From Amycolatopsis jejuensis (lineage in GTDB: Bacteria > Actinomycetota > Actinomycetes > Mycobacteriales > Pseudonocardiaceae), in assembly GCF_000717335.1 (NCBI RefSeq), contig NZ_JNYZ01000005.1, positions 372,001-436,000 of the forward strand: DNA of 64,000 nt, given 5' to 3'. Position numbers and translations under genes: made by a program. Position 1 is the first letter of the stretch. Every line of letters begins with the position of its first letter. Shown here one piece after another: positions 48,084 to 56,936 of this stretch. The notes beneath the pieces are model-generated. The model made no database searches. It was not told the DNA's origin and was given only the letters and a program-made list of their open reading frames with translations.

Positions 48084-49058
48084 TCATTCCGCGTCGCTGG
48101 AATGCCCGGGAACCACCGGCGCTCCAGGATTCACGAGCGGCATCAGATTGTTGACGGCGAGCGCAGCTTCCCCGAATCCGACCGAGATCAGGTTCACGTT
48201 CCCGTCGTAATCCGCAATGTCCCCGGCCGCAAAGACTCGGGGCAGGCTGGTGCGCATCGACCGGTCCACCTGGATCCGGCGGTTGCGCATTTCCAGTCCC
48301 CATCCCGGAATCGGCCCGAGGTCGGTGAGAAAACCCAGCGCGGCCACGATCTCGTCCACCCGGAGCGTCTCCGTCTCCTTCGTCTGCACATGCACCACCT
48401 CCACCTTGTCGACCGACTGGCCATCGCCGTGAATCTGGTGCACTTCGAATGGAGTGAGTACCCGAGCAGTCGAAGAATGCAGCTGCCGCACGCTGTATTC
48501 GTGCGCGCGGAATTTCGGCCGCCGATGCACGACGGTGACGCTGCGCGTGATGTTTTCGAGGTTCAAGGCCCAATCCACCGCCGAATCCCCGCCGCCGACG
48601 ATGAGTACGTCGCGGTCGGCCAGTTCACCGAGCCGGGGAACGACGTACCGCACCCCTCGTCCTTCGTACTCCGCACCGTTCGGCATCCGGCGCGGGGTGA
48701 ACCGGCCGATTCCACCGGTGATCAGCACGACCTTCGCGGTGACCACGGCCCCTTCGCTGGTGCCGATGGTGACCGCGTCCTCCGTAATGTCGAGAGTTTG
48801 CGCGGTATGTCCCAGGAGATAATGCGGATTGGCTTGGTCGGCCTGGTCGACGAGCGCGTCGACCAGGAATTGCGCTTTGATCGACGGAAACCCGGCTACG
48901 TCGTAAATCTGCTTTTCCGGATACAGCGCGGCGAGCTGCCCGCCGGGTTGGGGCAGCGCGTCCAGCACTGCCACCGAAAGGCCCCGGAACCCGGCGTAGT
49001 AAGCGCCGTACAGCCCGCAGGGCCCGGCGCCGATGATCGCGACGTCGACCTCGGTCAC
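48084..49058 (-). CDS. Ferredoxin-NADP reductase (thioredoxin-reductase-like type)
   Basis: A 324-residue flavoprotein of the TrxB-like FNR group. It has the FAD motif [16 protein letters not shown], the [21 protein letters not shown] region, the NADPH motif [17 protein letters not shown] and the final [15 protein letters not shown]. The CxxC redox pair of thioredoxin reductases is absent, as expected for FNR. The GTG at 49058 overlaps the ferredoxin stop by GTGA. It links NADPH to the 7Fe ferredoxin and, through it, to the molybdenum enzyme. Confidence 0.92.
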   Translation of the reverse strand: MTEVDVAIIGAGPCGLYGAYYAGFRGLSVAVLDALPQPGGQLAALYPEKQIYDVAGFPSIKAQFLVDALVDQADQANPHYLLGHTAQTLDITEDAVTIGTSEGAVVTAKVVLITGGIGRFTPRRMPNGAEYEGRGVRYVVPRLGELADRDVLIVGGGDSAVDWALNLENITRSVTVVHRRPKFRAHEYSVRQLHSSTARVLTPFEVHQIHGDGQSVDKVEVVHVQTKETETLRVDEIVAALGFLTDLGPIPGWGLEMRNRRIQVDRSMRTSLPRVFAAGDIADYDGNVNLISVGFGEAALAVNNLMPLVNPGAPVVPGHSSDAE

Positions 49059-49375
49059 CGCGTGCCGTGCCTTTCCGTGACGACGGGATGATCCGAACCG
49101 ACCACACCGCGTCCGGTCGCGCCACCGCTGGCGTCCTCGTGTTCGGCGAAGAATTCCTCGCCTGCCGCCAGGAATACCCCCAGCTGTTCCGGAAGCTTGT
49201 GTTCCCAATAGATTGCTTCACTCGGGCAGGCCGGTGCGCACTTTCCGCAGTCGACGCATTCGTCGGGATTGATGTACATCATCCGGTCGCCCTGGTAAAT
49301 GCAGTCGACCGGGCATTCCTCCACACAGGACTGGTCGAGGATGTCGACACAGGCATCGGTCACGACGTAGGTCAT
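49055..49375 (-). CDS. fdxA: Seven-iron ferredoxin (FdxA type)
   Basis: A 106-residue ferredoxin that matches actinobacterial FdxA: Cys9, Cys17 and Cys50 for the 3Fe-4S cluster, and Cys21, Cys40, Cys43 and Cys46 for the 4Fe-4S cluster (CVEECPVDCIYQGDRMMYINPDEC). The tail after residue 65 is longer and acidic. It overlaps both neighbours by four bases, so it is made together with the molybdenum oxidoreductase and FNR. Confidence 0.93.
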   Translation of the reverse strand: MTYVVTDACVDILDQSCVEECPVDCIYQGDRMMYINPDECVDCGKCAPACPSEAIYWEHKLPEQLGVFLAAGEEFFAEHEDASGGATGRGVVGSDHPVVTERHGTR

Positions 49376-51507
49376 GGCTTCCTTTCCACCTGGACGAGCG
49401 TGTCGGAGAAGGTCGGGCAGTTGCCGAGGTCGCCGAAAACCGTGGGAGTCACCGCAGACACGGTCGACAGTCCGTCGGCATGCATGCGCCACGATCCGAC
49501 GTGGGATACCACCACTCCCGGCAGCACCGATTTGTCGATCTTCGCCTTGACGACGAATTCGCCGCGGTTGTTGAACACCCGCACACGGGCGCCGGTCGTG
49601 ATTCCGCGTTCTTCGGCGTCCTCGGGATGGATCAGGAGACTCGGGTCCTTCTGGACCTTGCGGTGGAACTCGAGGTTCGCGTCACTGGAGTTGAGATAGG
49701 CGTGCGATTTCGGGCTGAGCAAGCTCAACGGGTACGCGGCCGCCAGTTCGGGATTGGTGCGCACGGATTCGCGTGGAGGAATGTAGTGCGGCAACGGGTC
49801 GACCGGATTGCCCGGCTGATGTTCGGTGGATCCCTGCCGGAACAACGGGACCACGAAATTGCCGCCGGGCGCGAGCGAGGAGGCGAACTCCACTTTGCCG
49901 GTGGGTGTGGGGAAATCGCCCTCGACATGCGGAGCGTATTGGTCGGGTGGCGGGACGTTGAGCCGCTGCCAGCCCTTTTCCTTCAGCGATTCCACCGTGA
50001 TGCCCTGCATGACGGGAGCCGACCAGTCGAATGCCTCCGCGATCATTTCTTGGTCGGTGCGAAGGAAAACGGGGTCGGTGTACCCCATTGCGGCGGCGAG
50101 CCGTCGGAACAACTCGGTATTGGACACGGCTTCGCCGAGCGGTTGAACCGCGCGGTGGTTGTAGCTCGCATAGAGGTGGCCCCAAGAGAACATGATGTCC
50201 TCTTGCTCCAGCTGCGTGGTCGCCGGGAGCACGATGTCGGCGTACCTCGCGGTGTCGGTGATGAACTGCTCGCTGACCACGGTGAACAGGTCTTCCCTGG
50301 CCAGCCCGCGGGCGAGGTTGTCCTGGTCCGGGCACACCACGAGGGGGTTGGAGTTGTAGACCATCAGCGCCTTGACCGGCGGGTCGAGGGCGAGTTCCCC
50401 GGTGAGCGCGTCGCCGAGGAGGTACTGGTTGACCACGCGAGTGCCGGGTTTGAGCATCTCGGGGTGGATGAAGTTGTCCCAGATGACCGGAAACGCCCAG
50501 AGCGGCAACTGCAGGATTCCGCCGCCCGGCTGGCGCCAGGCGCCGACCAGCGCGGGCAAACAGGCCAGCGCGCGGACCGTCTGACCACCACCGGCATGCC
50601 GTTCGATCGCGACGCCGATCCGGATCACCGACGGCTGCGCGCGGGCGTATTCCCGGGCGAGCGTGCGGATGTCGTCCGCGGGGACGCCGGTTTCCTCCGC
50701 CGCCCATTCCGGCGAGTACTGCTGAACGCGTTCGACGAGGGCGTCGTACCCGATCGTGTACCTCGCGATGTAGTCGTCGTCGGTGAGGCCCTCGTTGATG
50801 ATCACGTGCATCATGGCGAGTGCGAGGGCGCCGTCCGTTCCCGGGCGGATGGTGAGGTGCCAGTCGGCGGCCTTCGAGGTCCGGGTTTTGACCGGATCGA
50901 CCACCACGACTTTCGCGCCGCGCTTGCGGGCTTCCGCGATGAACGGCCACAAATGCAGGTTCGTGCTCATCACATTGCACGCCCAGATGATGATGTACCG
51001 GGAATGCACGAGGCTTTCCGGATCGACGCCCGCGCTGTCCCCGATCGTCATCGCGTACGCCGTGCACGAGCCGGAGTCGCAATAGGTGCGTTCCGAGACC
51101 GTAGCGCCCAGCTTGGCGAAGAACGGGTCGCCGACGTTGAGTCCATTGAGGACTCCCTCGGTACCGAGATAGCTGCACGGCATGATCGCTTCCGGACCGT
51201 GTTCTGCCGCGATCCCCGTGAACTTGCCCGCGATTTCGGCGAGCGCGCCGGCCCAGCTGATCCGCTCGAACTCGCCGCTGCCCTTCGGGCCGGTGCGCCT
51301 TAACGGAAACAGGACTCGGTCGGGGCTGTAAACGCGGTCGAGATAGTTGTCCACCTTGACGCACAGGCCACCGCGGGTGAAGGGGTGCTCCGGGTCGCCG
51401 CTCACGTCGACGGCGGTGCCGTCCCGCACGGTCACGAGCAAGGCGCACGTGTCGGGACAGTCATGCGGGCAGGCGCCGCGGACGACGGTGTCCTCGGGTG
51501 CGGTTAT
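49372..51507 (-). CDS. Molybdopterin-dependent oxidoreductase, catalytic subunit
   Basis: A protein of about 711 residues of the DMSO-reductase superfamily. It has an N-terminal 4Fe-4S motif Cys-x3-Cys-x3-Cys-x27-Cys (RGACPHDCPDTC ... GGLC), then the cofactor-binding body (YIIIWACNVMSTN; VVVDPVKTRTS; GTDGALALAMM) and the C-terminal molydop-binding domain (RVRVFNNRGEFVV; VVSHVGSW). The frame runs through the cysteine motif, but upstream of it there is no in-frame ATG, GTG or TTG. AAGGAG lies six bases before an ATA (51507) and three before an ATC (51510). A TTG at 51441 would delete the cluster motif. First gene of the FdxA-FNR operon, so it probably takes or gives electrons through FdxA. Substrate unknown. 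Confidence 0.88.
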   Translation of the reverse strand: MTAPEDTVVRGACPHDCPDTCALLVTVRDGTAVDVSGDPEHPFTRGGLCVKVDNYLDRVYSPDRVLFPLRRTGPKGSGEFERISWAGALAEIAGKFTGIAAEHGPEAIMPCSYLGTEGVLNGLNVGDPFFAKLGATVSERTYCDSGSCTAYAMTIGDSAGVDPESLVHSRYIIIWACNVMSTNLHLWPFIAEARKRGAKVVVVDPVKTRTSKAADWHLTIRPGTDGALALAMMHVIINEGLTDDDYIARYTIGYDALVERVQQYSPEWAAEETGVPADDIRTLAREYARAQPSVIRIGVAIERHAGGGQTVRALACLPALVGAWRQPGGGILQLPLWAFPVIWDNFIHPEMLKPGTRVVNQYLLGDALTGELALDPPVKALMVYNSNPLVVCPDQDNLARGLAREDLFTVVSEQFITDTARYADIVLPATTQLEQEDIMFSWGHLYASYNHRAVQPLGEAVSNTELFRRLAAAMGYTDPVFLRTDQEMIAEAFDWSAPVMQGITVESLKEKGWQRLNVPPPDQYAPHVEGDFPTPTGKVEFASSLAPGGNFVVPLFRQGSTEHQPGNPVDPLPHYIPPRESVRTNPELAAAYPLSLLSPKSHAYLNSSDANLEFHRKVQKDPSLLIHPEDAEERGITTGARVRVFNNRGEFVVKAKIDKSVLPGVVVSHVGSWRMHADGLSTVSAVTPTVFGDLGNCPTFSDTLVQVERKP

Positions 51508-51694
51508 GATGAACTCCTTGACCTGGTTCCGGCAGCGGGAAGCGACGGCTCCAGCTTCGCCACGACCCGGCCGGAAAGCTTGTCTCCCAGTCCACTGCTC
51601 TTGCCGATGCGGGCAGTGCCGCCTTGACTCCGCGGGCCGTGCGCCGCATCATCGGAGACCGGCCAACGGCGGTCGTGGGTGAGGTGATTTCGAC

Positions 51695-52639
51695 GTGCAC
51701 GCCATCGACGCGACCGCGGTCGCCCCCGGAGACCGCCTCGAATACTGGCGCGACGCGGTGTCCGACCAGTTCGTCCCCCTGCAGGTCGAACCGCAGAACC
51801 GAGGGAAATTCGACGGGCGGATCGGTACGGCGGCGGTCGGGTCCCTGCAAGTCCGCGACCTCACCGCCACGTCGCACCGGTTCAACCGCACGCAGGCACT
51901 GCTGCGCCGGTCGGACGAGGACTACTTCAAGATCGGCCTGATGGAGTCGGGGTCACTGCTCTTCAGCCAGGACGGCCGCGAAACCACCCTCGGCGGCGGC
52001 GACTTGGTGCTGTACGACAGCACCCGCCCCTACCGCGCCCTGATGCGCGATCCGTTCCGGCCGCGGGTCTACATGCTGCCCAAGCGGCTGCTGCCGCTGA
52101 CGGACTACGAACTGCACCAGTCGACCGCCATCCGGGTCAGCGGGACGCAGGGAGTCGGGGCACTGGCCGTACCGTTCTTGCGGCGGCTGATCGAACACGC
52201 CGACGAGTACCACGGCACCGTCGCCGAGGCCCTGGCGCACACGTTTGCGGAACTGCTCACCGCAGTAGTCCGCGACCACGCCGCGGCGACCGGCGAGGTG
52301 CTGGCCGGGGTGAACCCGCACCTGTGCCGGGTCCGGTCGTACATCGACCAGAACGTCGGCGACCACGACCTCACGCCGGAGCGGATCGCGTCGGCGACGT
52401 CAATCTCGGTCAGCTACCTGCACAAGCTCTTCTCGGCCACGGGCACGACTGTGACCGGGTACGTCCGCGAGCGGCGCCTGCAGGGATGCTGGCGGGATTT
52501 GCGCAGCGAACGCATGGCACACCACACCGTCACGGCGATCAGCGCCCGCTGGGGGATCGCCGATCCGGCCCGGATGAGCAGGTTGTTCCGCGCCCGGTTC
52601 GGGATGACACCGACGGAGTGCCGGCTGGGTGCTGGTTAG
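51695..52639 (+). CDS. AraC family transcription regulator
   Basis: A 314-residue activator. The N-terminal AraC_binding_2-like domain (DRLEYWRDAVSDQFVPLQVE; LLFSQDGRETTLGGGDLVLYDSTRPY) is followed by two helix-turn-helix units (HDLTPERIASATSISVSYLHKLF; TAISARWGIADPARMSRLFRARFGMTPTE, 245-310). It is divergent from the molybdopterin oxidoreductase operon with a 184-base gap, so it likely activates that operon. The start is taken as GTG 51695. Confidence 0.9.
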   Translation: MHAIDATAVAPGDRLEYWRDAVSDQFVPLQVEPQNRGKFDGRIGTAAVGSLQVRDLTATSHRFNRTQALLRRSDEDYFKIGLMESGSLLFSQDGRETTLGGGDLVLYDSTRPYRALMRDPFRPRVYMLPKRLLPLTDYELHQSTAIRVSGTQGVGALAVPFLRRLIEHADEYHGTVAEALAHTFAELLTAVVRDHAAATGEVLAGVNPHLCRVRSYIDQNVGDHDLTPERIASATSISVSYLHKLFSATGTTVTGYVRERRLQGCWRDLRSERMAHHTVTAISARWGIADPARMSRLFRARFGMTPTECRLGAG

Positions 52640-52842
52640 CCCCACGCACCCTCGCGAGGCCGGTGAAGGAACCCGGCGCCGAACCCGTCGTGATCGCCGT
52701 CAGGCCGGTGCTCGAACGAGATCCGGCTGCCGGGCGCGGACAACGCCGTAACGTCGGACACCAGCCGCTCGGCCTCTTCGCGTCGGGGTGCCGGAACCGC
52801 CGGCGGCGGTGCGGAAGCGGCCCCGCCGGTGTTCGGCCCGGA
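52636..52842 (-). pseudogene. Remnant of a SAM-dependent methyltransferase (C-terminal end)
   Basis: The 335-base stretch between the AraC stop and the deacetylase stop has a minus-strand frame of 68 codons. It reads EEAERLVSDVTALSAPGSR, then ISFEHRPDGD, and ends HRPREGAWG with TAA at 52638-52636. The VTALSAPGSR pattern is the end of TIGR00027-type class I methyltransferases. It is preceded in frame by TGA (52845-52843) and then by 43 open codons (ending GDLELTVRTPR) back to the deacetylase TGA, with no credible full-length start. I read it as a decayed gene. The last bases overlap the AraC stop. Confidence 0.5.
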
Positions 52843-52974
52843 TCACCGTGGCGTGCGGACCGTCAGCTCGAGGTCACCGTTGTAGATCGCTCGTTCTCCT
52901 GGCGTCCACAGTTCGCGTCCGGCCATCTCGTCCTCGTAGATCGCGTGGTCGATCTTGCGGGGCGCGACGCAGCG

Positions 52975-53895
52975 TCACGGGATGGTTCCCTCCGGCAACC
53001 CGGCGCAGTGCTGGTGGATCTGCCCCGGGGTGGTGAGCCAGAAGGACTCCCGGTCCGGATGCTCGACCACGTGGCGCAACGCCTCGCGCAGGGCGGGCAG
53101 GCGGTGCGGCTGCCCGAAGATCAACGGATGCAACTGGATTGTGCACACCAGGGGCTGGTGCACCGACTGCCGGGCCATTTCGTCGATTCGGTCGACTGTC
53201 ATCCGGGCGAATTCGCGGGCCGTGTGGTGATGGGTCATGATCTGGACGGCATCGTTGAAGTCCGTCGAGTACGGCATGGCCAGGATCGGCCCGCTCCTGG
53301 TGCGCATCCGGATCGGCTGGTCGTCCACGCTCCAGTCGCACACGTAGTCGAACCCGGCTTCCCGCAGCAGGTCCGGCGTCGAGGGTGACTCCGAGAGCCA
53401 CGGGCCGAGCCAGCCGCGGGGTGCGGTCGCACCCGGGAAGCCCGCGATGGTGTCCCGGACGGACGCGATCATCTGCGCCTCGTCGGACTCCGCCATTTCG
53501 GCCTGCCGCTCCGCGTTGGTGCGGCCGTGGCCGATGAGCTCGCCGCCGCGGTCGAGGACCGCGGAAATGACCTGGGGGGCCAGCTCGACGGACGTGCTGT
53601 TGACCATCGCGCTGACCGGAATCCCCAGCTCGTCCAGCAGGTCGAGGAGGCGCCACACGCCGACCCGGTTGCCGTACTCCCGCCAGCCGTAGGATCGCAC
53701 GTCCGGCCCCGGGTGTGCGCGGGAGATCAGGTGCCCGATTCCCGCGCCGAACGGGAAGGACTCGACCAGCAGGGTGACGTAGATGGCCAGCCGGCGTCCT
53801 TCCGGCCAGCTGTAGTCAGGACGGCCGACAATCGGCACGTAGTCGAACCGGTGGTGATGCGGCAGCGGGCCGGTCCGGGGCAGTGGCGGCATCAT
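52975..53895 (-). CDS. Polysaccharide-deacetylase-fold protein (PuuE allantoinase-like)
   Basis: A 306-residue NodB-fold hydrolase whose opening YSWPEGRRLAIYVTLLVESFPFGAG and RSYGWREYGNRVGVWRLLDLLDELGI match the PuuE/allantoinase-like group. The usual first metal Asp position falls in the LVES strand (Glu instead), as in PuuE-type proteins. The HH pair HTHHHTA lies near residue 228. It could open a cyclic amide or remove an acyl group. It overlaps the C45 hydrolase stop by ATGA and ends the long operon. Confidence 0.8.
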   Translation of the reverse strand: MMPPLPRTGPLPHHHRFDYVPIVGRPDYSWPEGRRLAIYVTLLVESFPFGAGIGHLISRAHPGPDVRSYGWREYGNRVGVWRLLDLLDELGIPVSAMVNSTSVELAPQVISAVLDRGGELIGHGRTNAERQAEMAESDEAQMIASVRDTIAGFPGATAPRGWLGPWLSESPSTPDLLREAGFDYVCDWSVDDQPIRMRTRSGPILAMPYSTDFNDAVQIMTHHHTAREFARMTVDRIDEMARQSVHQPLVCTIQLHPLIFGQPHRLPALREALRHVVEHPDRESFWLTTPGQIHQHCAGLPEGTIP

Positions 53896-54950
53896 GCGCC
53901 GCCCCCGGGCACCGCAGTGGCGAGCGGAATGTCGTGGTACGCACCGATCCGCGGCCCGCGCGCAAGGCGCAGCACACCTTCCCCGAGGTTCATCACCAGC
54001 GAGGCGATCGTCTCCATCGCGCCTTGGCTGCCGGTGCCGGTCGCGGTCCGCTGGATCGAATACGGATGTCCGTCGGTGTCGGTGAACACCCTGACCAGGT
54101 CGTCTTCGCCGAGGGGGCGGGCCGGTTCCGAGAGAATCGACTGCGCCCGCTTGACTCGTGCAGCGCTGTCCGGGTACCGCGCCAGGCTGCGGTCCTCCAC
54201 CGACTCGGTTCGCCGGCCCAGGAAGTGGTTGGCGTGCACGATCCGGCCCCCTGCCGGGTCGATCCGGGTGACCTCGCGGGGCGTGGACTCGAGGTCCACT
54301 GCCTCGCCGGACCGATGCGCGATCAGGTAGTTCGACGACATCGAGCGCGGCGCCCGCTGTACGACCTCGACGGCTTCCTCGACAGTGCTCCGGCGGAGGA
54401 TCTCGCGGCGGAGGACCGGCACCGGAACGCCGGGCTGCTCGAAATCGTGCTCGGTCTGCAGGTAGTTGCCGCACAGGCCGAGTCCGGCGCTGTTGAGCCC
54501 GAAGCGGCACAGCATGCCGGCTTCGACCAGGGTGATCAGGTCCGGTCCGTCGTCGTCCCTGATCTCCAGCAGCATGGCCACCCCGGCCACCGCAGGCACG
54601 ACGTCCCAGTTCTGCCCGAGGCACGCAGCGCCGGGGAGGGCGACGGCCGTGCACCCGTCACCGTCCCCGGTGGCGGCGAACTCCATCCGGGCGTTGAGGG
54701 CGACGACCTGGTCCAGTTCGAGACCGGCGCCGTCGGCGGTGCCCTGCATCTCGTCGAGGAGGGCCGGGGAGTGTTCCCCGATCAGGTCCCTGATCGGAGC
54801 CGCCTTGGCGGCGAGTGCGCGGGGGCGGGCCAGCCACGGCGTGAGAAACAGGTCGAGACTCGTCGCGATCAGCCCGGCGGCCTGGCGGCCGTACGACAGA
54901 CCACGTTGGTACGGCGTGCCGTCCACGGTGATCTTGGGGAAGGGGTTCAC
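53892..54950 (-). CDS. C45-family autoproteolytic acyltransferase/amidohydrolase
   Basis: A 352-residue Ntn hydrolase of the acyl-CoA:6-aminopenicillanate acyltransferase group. The self-cleavage site is GDGCTAVALPG with Cys100 as nucleophile, and LGQNWDVVPAVAGVAMLLEIR follows. After cleavage Cys100 would be the N terminus of the beta chain. Members transfer or hydrolyse acyl groups on amines. It starts at GTG 54950, overlapping the ligase subunit stop by GTGA. Next to a CoA ligase and a deacetylase it suggests amide bond turnover; penicillin chemistry is not implied. Confidence 0.87.
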   Translation of the reverse strand: MNPFPKITVDGTPYQRGLSYGRQAAGLIATSLDLFLTPWLARPRALAAKAAPIRDLIGEHSPALLDEMQGTADGAGLELDQVVALNARMEFAATGDGDGCTAVALPGAACLGQNWDVVPAVAGVAMLLEIRDDDGPDLITLVEAGMLCRFGLNSAGLGLCGNYLQTEHDFEQPGVPVPVLRREILRRSTVEEAVEVVQRAPRSMSSNYLIAHRSGEAVDLESTPREVTRIDPAGGRIVHANHFLGRRTESVEDRSLARYPDSAARVKRAQSILSEPARPLGEDDLVRVFTDTDGHPYSIQRTATGTGSQGAMETIASLVMNLGEGVLRLARGPRIGAYHDIPLATAVPGGGA

Positions 54951-55828
54951 GGCTGCGTCCTTTCCAGTTTCTCTTGCACCGCACGGACTACGGTGCTCGG
55001 CCGGTCGACGACGGTGACGCCGGCCTTTTCCAGGCAAGCCTTCTTCCCGGCAAAGCCCCCGGCCCCCGCTTCGACGATCGCACCGGCGTGCCCCAGTGCG
55101 ACCCCTTCGGGCGCAGATCTGCCCGCCAGCAGGGCGACGACCGGTGCCGGTGCCTCGGCGAGCGCTGCGGCGAAGTCCTCTTCGTCGGTACCGCCGATCT
55201 CGCCGACGAGGACGATCACCTTGTTCCGGGCGTCGAGCCGGACCATCGGCAGCAGCTCGGTGAACGACGTGCCCTTCACCCGGTCGCCCCCGATGCCGAT
55301 CCACGTACTCACCCCGAGTCCGTGCTGCCCGAGCGCGTGCACCACCTCGTACGAAAGCGTGCCGCTGCGCGAGACGACCGCACACGGCCCCGGGGTCACC
55401 GAGCTCACCGGAAGGAACCCCAGCAGGTACCTGCCCTGGCTGAGCAAGCCCGGCGAGTTGGGGCCGACCAGCCGCATCCCGGTCGACCGCGCCGCTTCCA
55501 GCACTTCGAGCAGGTCCTGCCGAGGCACGCCTTCGGTGACGCTGACACACAACGAGATTCCCGCGTCGGCCGCCTCGATCAGGCCGTCGCGGGCGGTGTC
55601 GGGCGGCAGGAATGCCACACTCGTGGTCGCTCCGGTGCGCTCGACCGCGGTCGCGACCGAATCGAAGATCGGCACGCCGTCGACCTCACTGCCGCCGTGT
55701 CCCGGTGATACCCCGCCGACCACAGTGGTGCCGTAGGCGCGCATCCGCGCCAGATGCCGGCGGCCGACGCGTCCGGTGGCGCCCTGGATCACCACCGCGT
55801 CGCCGGCAGTGTCGAGGAAATTGCTCAC
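54947..55828 (-). CDS. Succinyl-CoA-synthetase alpha-like subunit (acyl-CoA ligase)
   Basis: A 293-residue protein with a CoA-binding N-terminal domain (VVIQGATGRVGRRHLARMRAYG, and VVGGVSPGHGG) and a ligase domain with the phosphohistidine His247 in GHAGAIVEAG. It resembles SucD but differs from the housekeeping enzyme in many positions, so a specialised ADP-forming acid-CoA ligase is likely. It starts at GTG 55828, one base after the beta-like subunit's stop. The pair would activate an acid made by the luciferase-like monooxygenase branch. Confidence 0.88.
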   Translation of the reverse strand: MSNFLDTAGDAVVIQGATGRVGRRHLARMRAYGTTVVGGVSPGHGGSEVDGVPIFDSVATAVERTGATTSVAFLPPDTARDGLIEAADAGISLCVSVTEGVPRQDLLEVLEAARSTGMRLVGPNSPGLLSQGRYLLGFLPVSSVTPGPCAVVSRSGTLSYEVVHALGQHGLGVSTWIGIGGDRVKGTSFTELLPMVRLDARNKVIVLVGEIGGTDEEDFAAALAEAPAPVVALLAGRSAPEGVALGHAGAIVEAGAGGFAGKKACLEKAGVTVVDRPSTVVRAVQEKLERTQP

Positions 55829-55829
55829 G

Positions 55830-56936
55830 TCAGGCCTCCTTTCGGGCGTAAGTCGCCGCAGTGGCAACGAGATCTTCGACGGTCGCGGCGGTCTGGATCC
55901 CGGCGTCCGCGAGGCGCTTCCGTGCTCGATCGGCGTTGCGGCCCTCGACCCGGACCACGACCGGCAGCGCGTTGGTCGCCAAGGCCCGGAGCAAGAGCTC
56001 GCTGAACTCGTCGAGGTCCGTCACCCCGGCGAAGACGTTCACCGCGATCACGCGCAATTGCGGTGCGTGTGAGGCGAATGCGTGCAGCGCGAAGTCCAGC
56101 CGGGAGGTGGATCCCCGGAACGATCCGGTCCGCAGGTCGCAGAAGTTGTACGGCGGGGTCCCGCCCGCGGTCAGCAGATCCGCCACCAGCATCGAGGCGC
56201 CCGCGCCGGTGGTGAGCAGGCCGACCCGGCCCGCGGGATCGAGTACCACCAGGTCGAATCCGAGCGCCCGGCTGCCGCGTTGCAGGTCGTCGAGCGCCGG
56301 TGGTGGCCGGAGCGCCGGATCCGGGACGACCCGGGCATCCGCCGCCACCAGCCCCCGGCCAGGGCAGTCGAGCAGCGGATTGATCTCGACGAGTTCGGCC
56401 CGGCTGGTACGGAAGACGCGCCAGAGCGCCTGCGCAATCGGCACCAGCGCCGTGGCCGTCTCGGCGTCCAGCCGGAGTTCCTCGGCGGCCCGCCACACGG
56501 TCGACGGCAGGACGCCGGCCGACATGCGGACCGGCACCTGGCTGATGGACTGGCCTGCCTCGACGTCCACGCCGCCTTCCGCACCCAGCAGCAGCATCGG
56601 TGCCCTGGTCCGCGCGTCGGCGAGAAGGGCGAGGTACAGCTCCCGGCGCGAGTCCAGGGCCTGCTCGACCATGAGCTCGGCAGCCCGGAACCCCCGCACT
56701 TCGACGCTGAACAGCTCGTCCGCGACCGCAGCCACTTCCCCGGCGGCAACGATCCGTACGCCACCTGCCTTGCCGCGCCCGCCGATGGGTACCTGCGCTT
56801 TCACCGCGACCCGGTCGCCGAGCCGGCGCGCGGCCTCGGCAGCTTCGGCGGCCGTAGTCACGACTGTGCCGGGCGGGCACGGGATGCCTTCGGCAGCCAG
56901 CAGCGTTTTCGCCTCGTGTTCGAGCAGCTGGGTCAT
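55830..56936 (-). CDS. Succinyl-CoA-synthetase beta-like subunit (acyl-CoA ligase)
   Basis: A 368-residue ATP-grasp protein (EHEAKTLLAAEGIPCPPG; VAVKAQVPIGGRGKAGGV; ELVEINPLLDC) with the C-terminal ligase domain (GLLTTGAGASMLVADLLTAGG). Compared with SucC it is about 20 residues shorter, and the usual GLAMATMD segment is changed to LLTTGAGASMLVAD. That supports a role other than the TCA cycle. It overlaps the acyl-CoA dehydrogenase stop by ATGA and precedes its alpha-like partner by one base. Confidence 0.88.
   Translation of the reverse strand: MTQLLEHEAKTLLAAEGIPCPPGTVVTTAAEAAEAARRLGDRVAVKAQVPIGGRGKAGGVRIVAAGEVAAVADELFSVEVRGFRAAELMVEQALDSRRELYLALLADARTRAPMLLLGAEGGVDVEAGQSISQVPVRMSAGVLPSTVWRAAEELRLDAETATALVPIAQALWRVFRTSRAELVEINPLLDCPGRGLVAADARVVPDPALRPPPALDDLQRGSRALGFDLVVLDPAGRVGLLTTGAGASMLVADLLTAGGTPPYNFCDLRTGSFRGSTSRLDFALHAFASHAPQLRVIAVNVFAGVTDLDEFSELLLRALATNALPVVVRVEGRNADRARKRLADAGIQTAATVEDLVATAATYARKEA

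Noticed and set aside
49372..51441. TTG at 51441 as start of the molybdopterin oxidoreductase
   Set aside because: It would remove the first three cysteines of the 4Fe-4S motif, which are encoded in frame just upstream.
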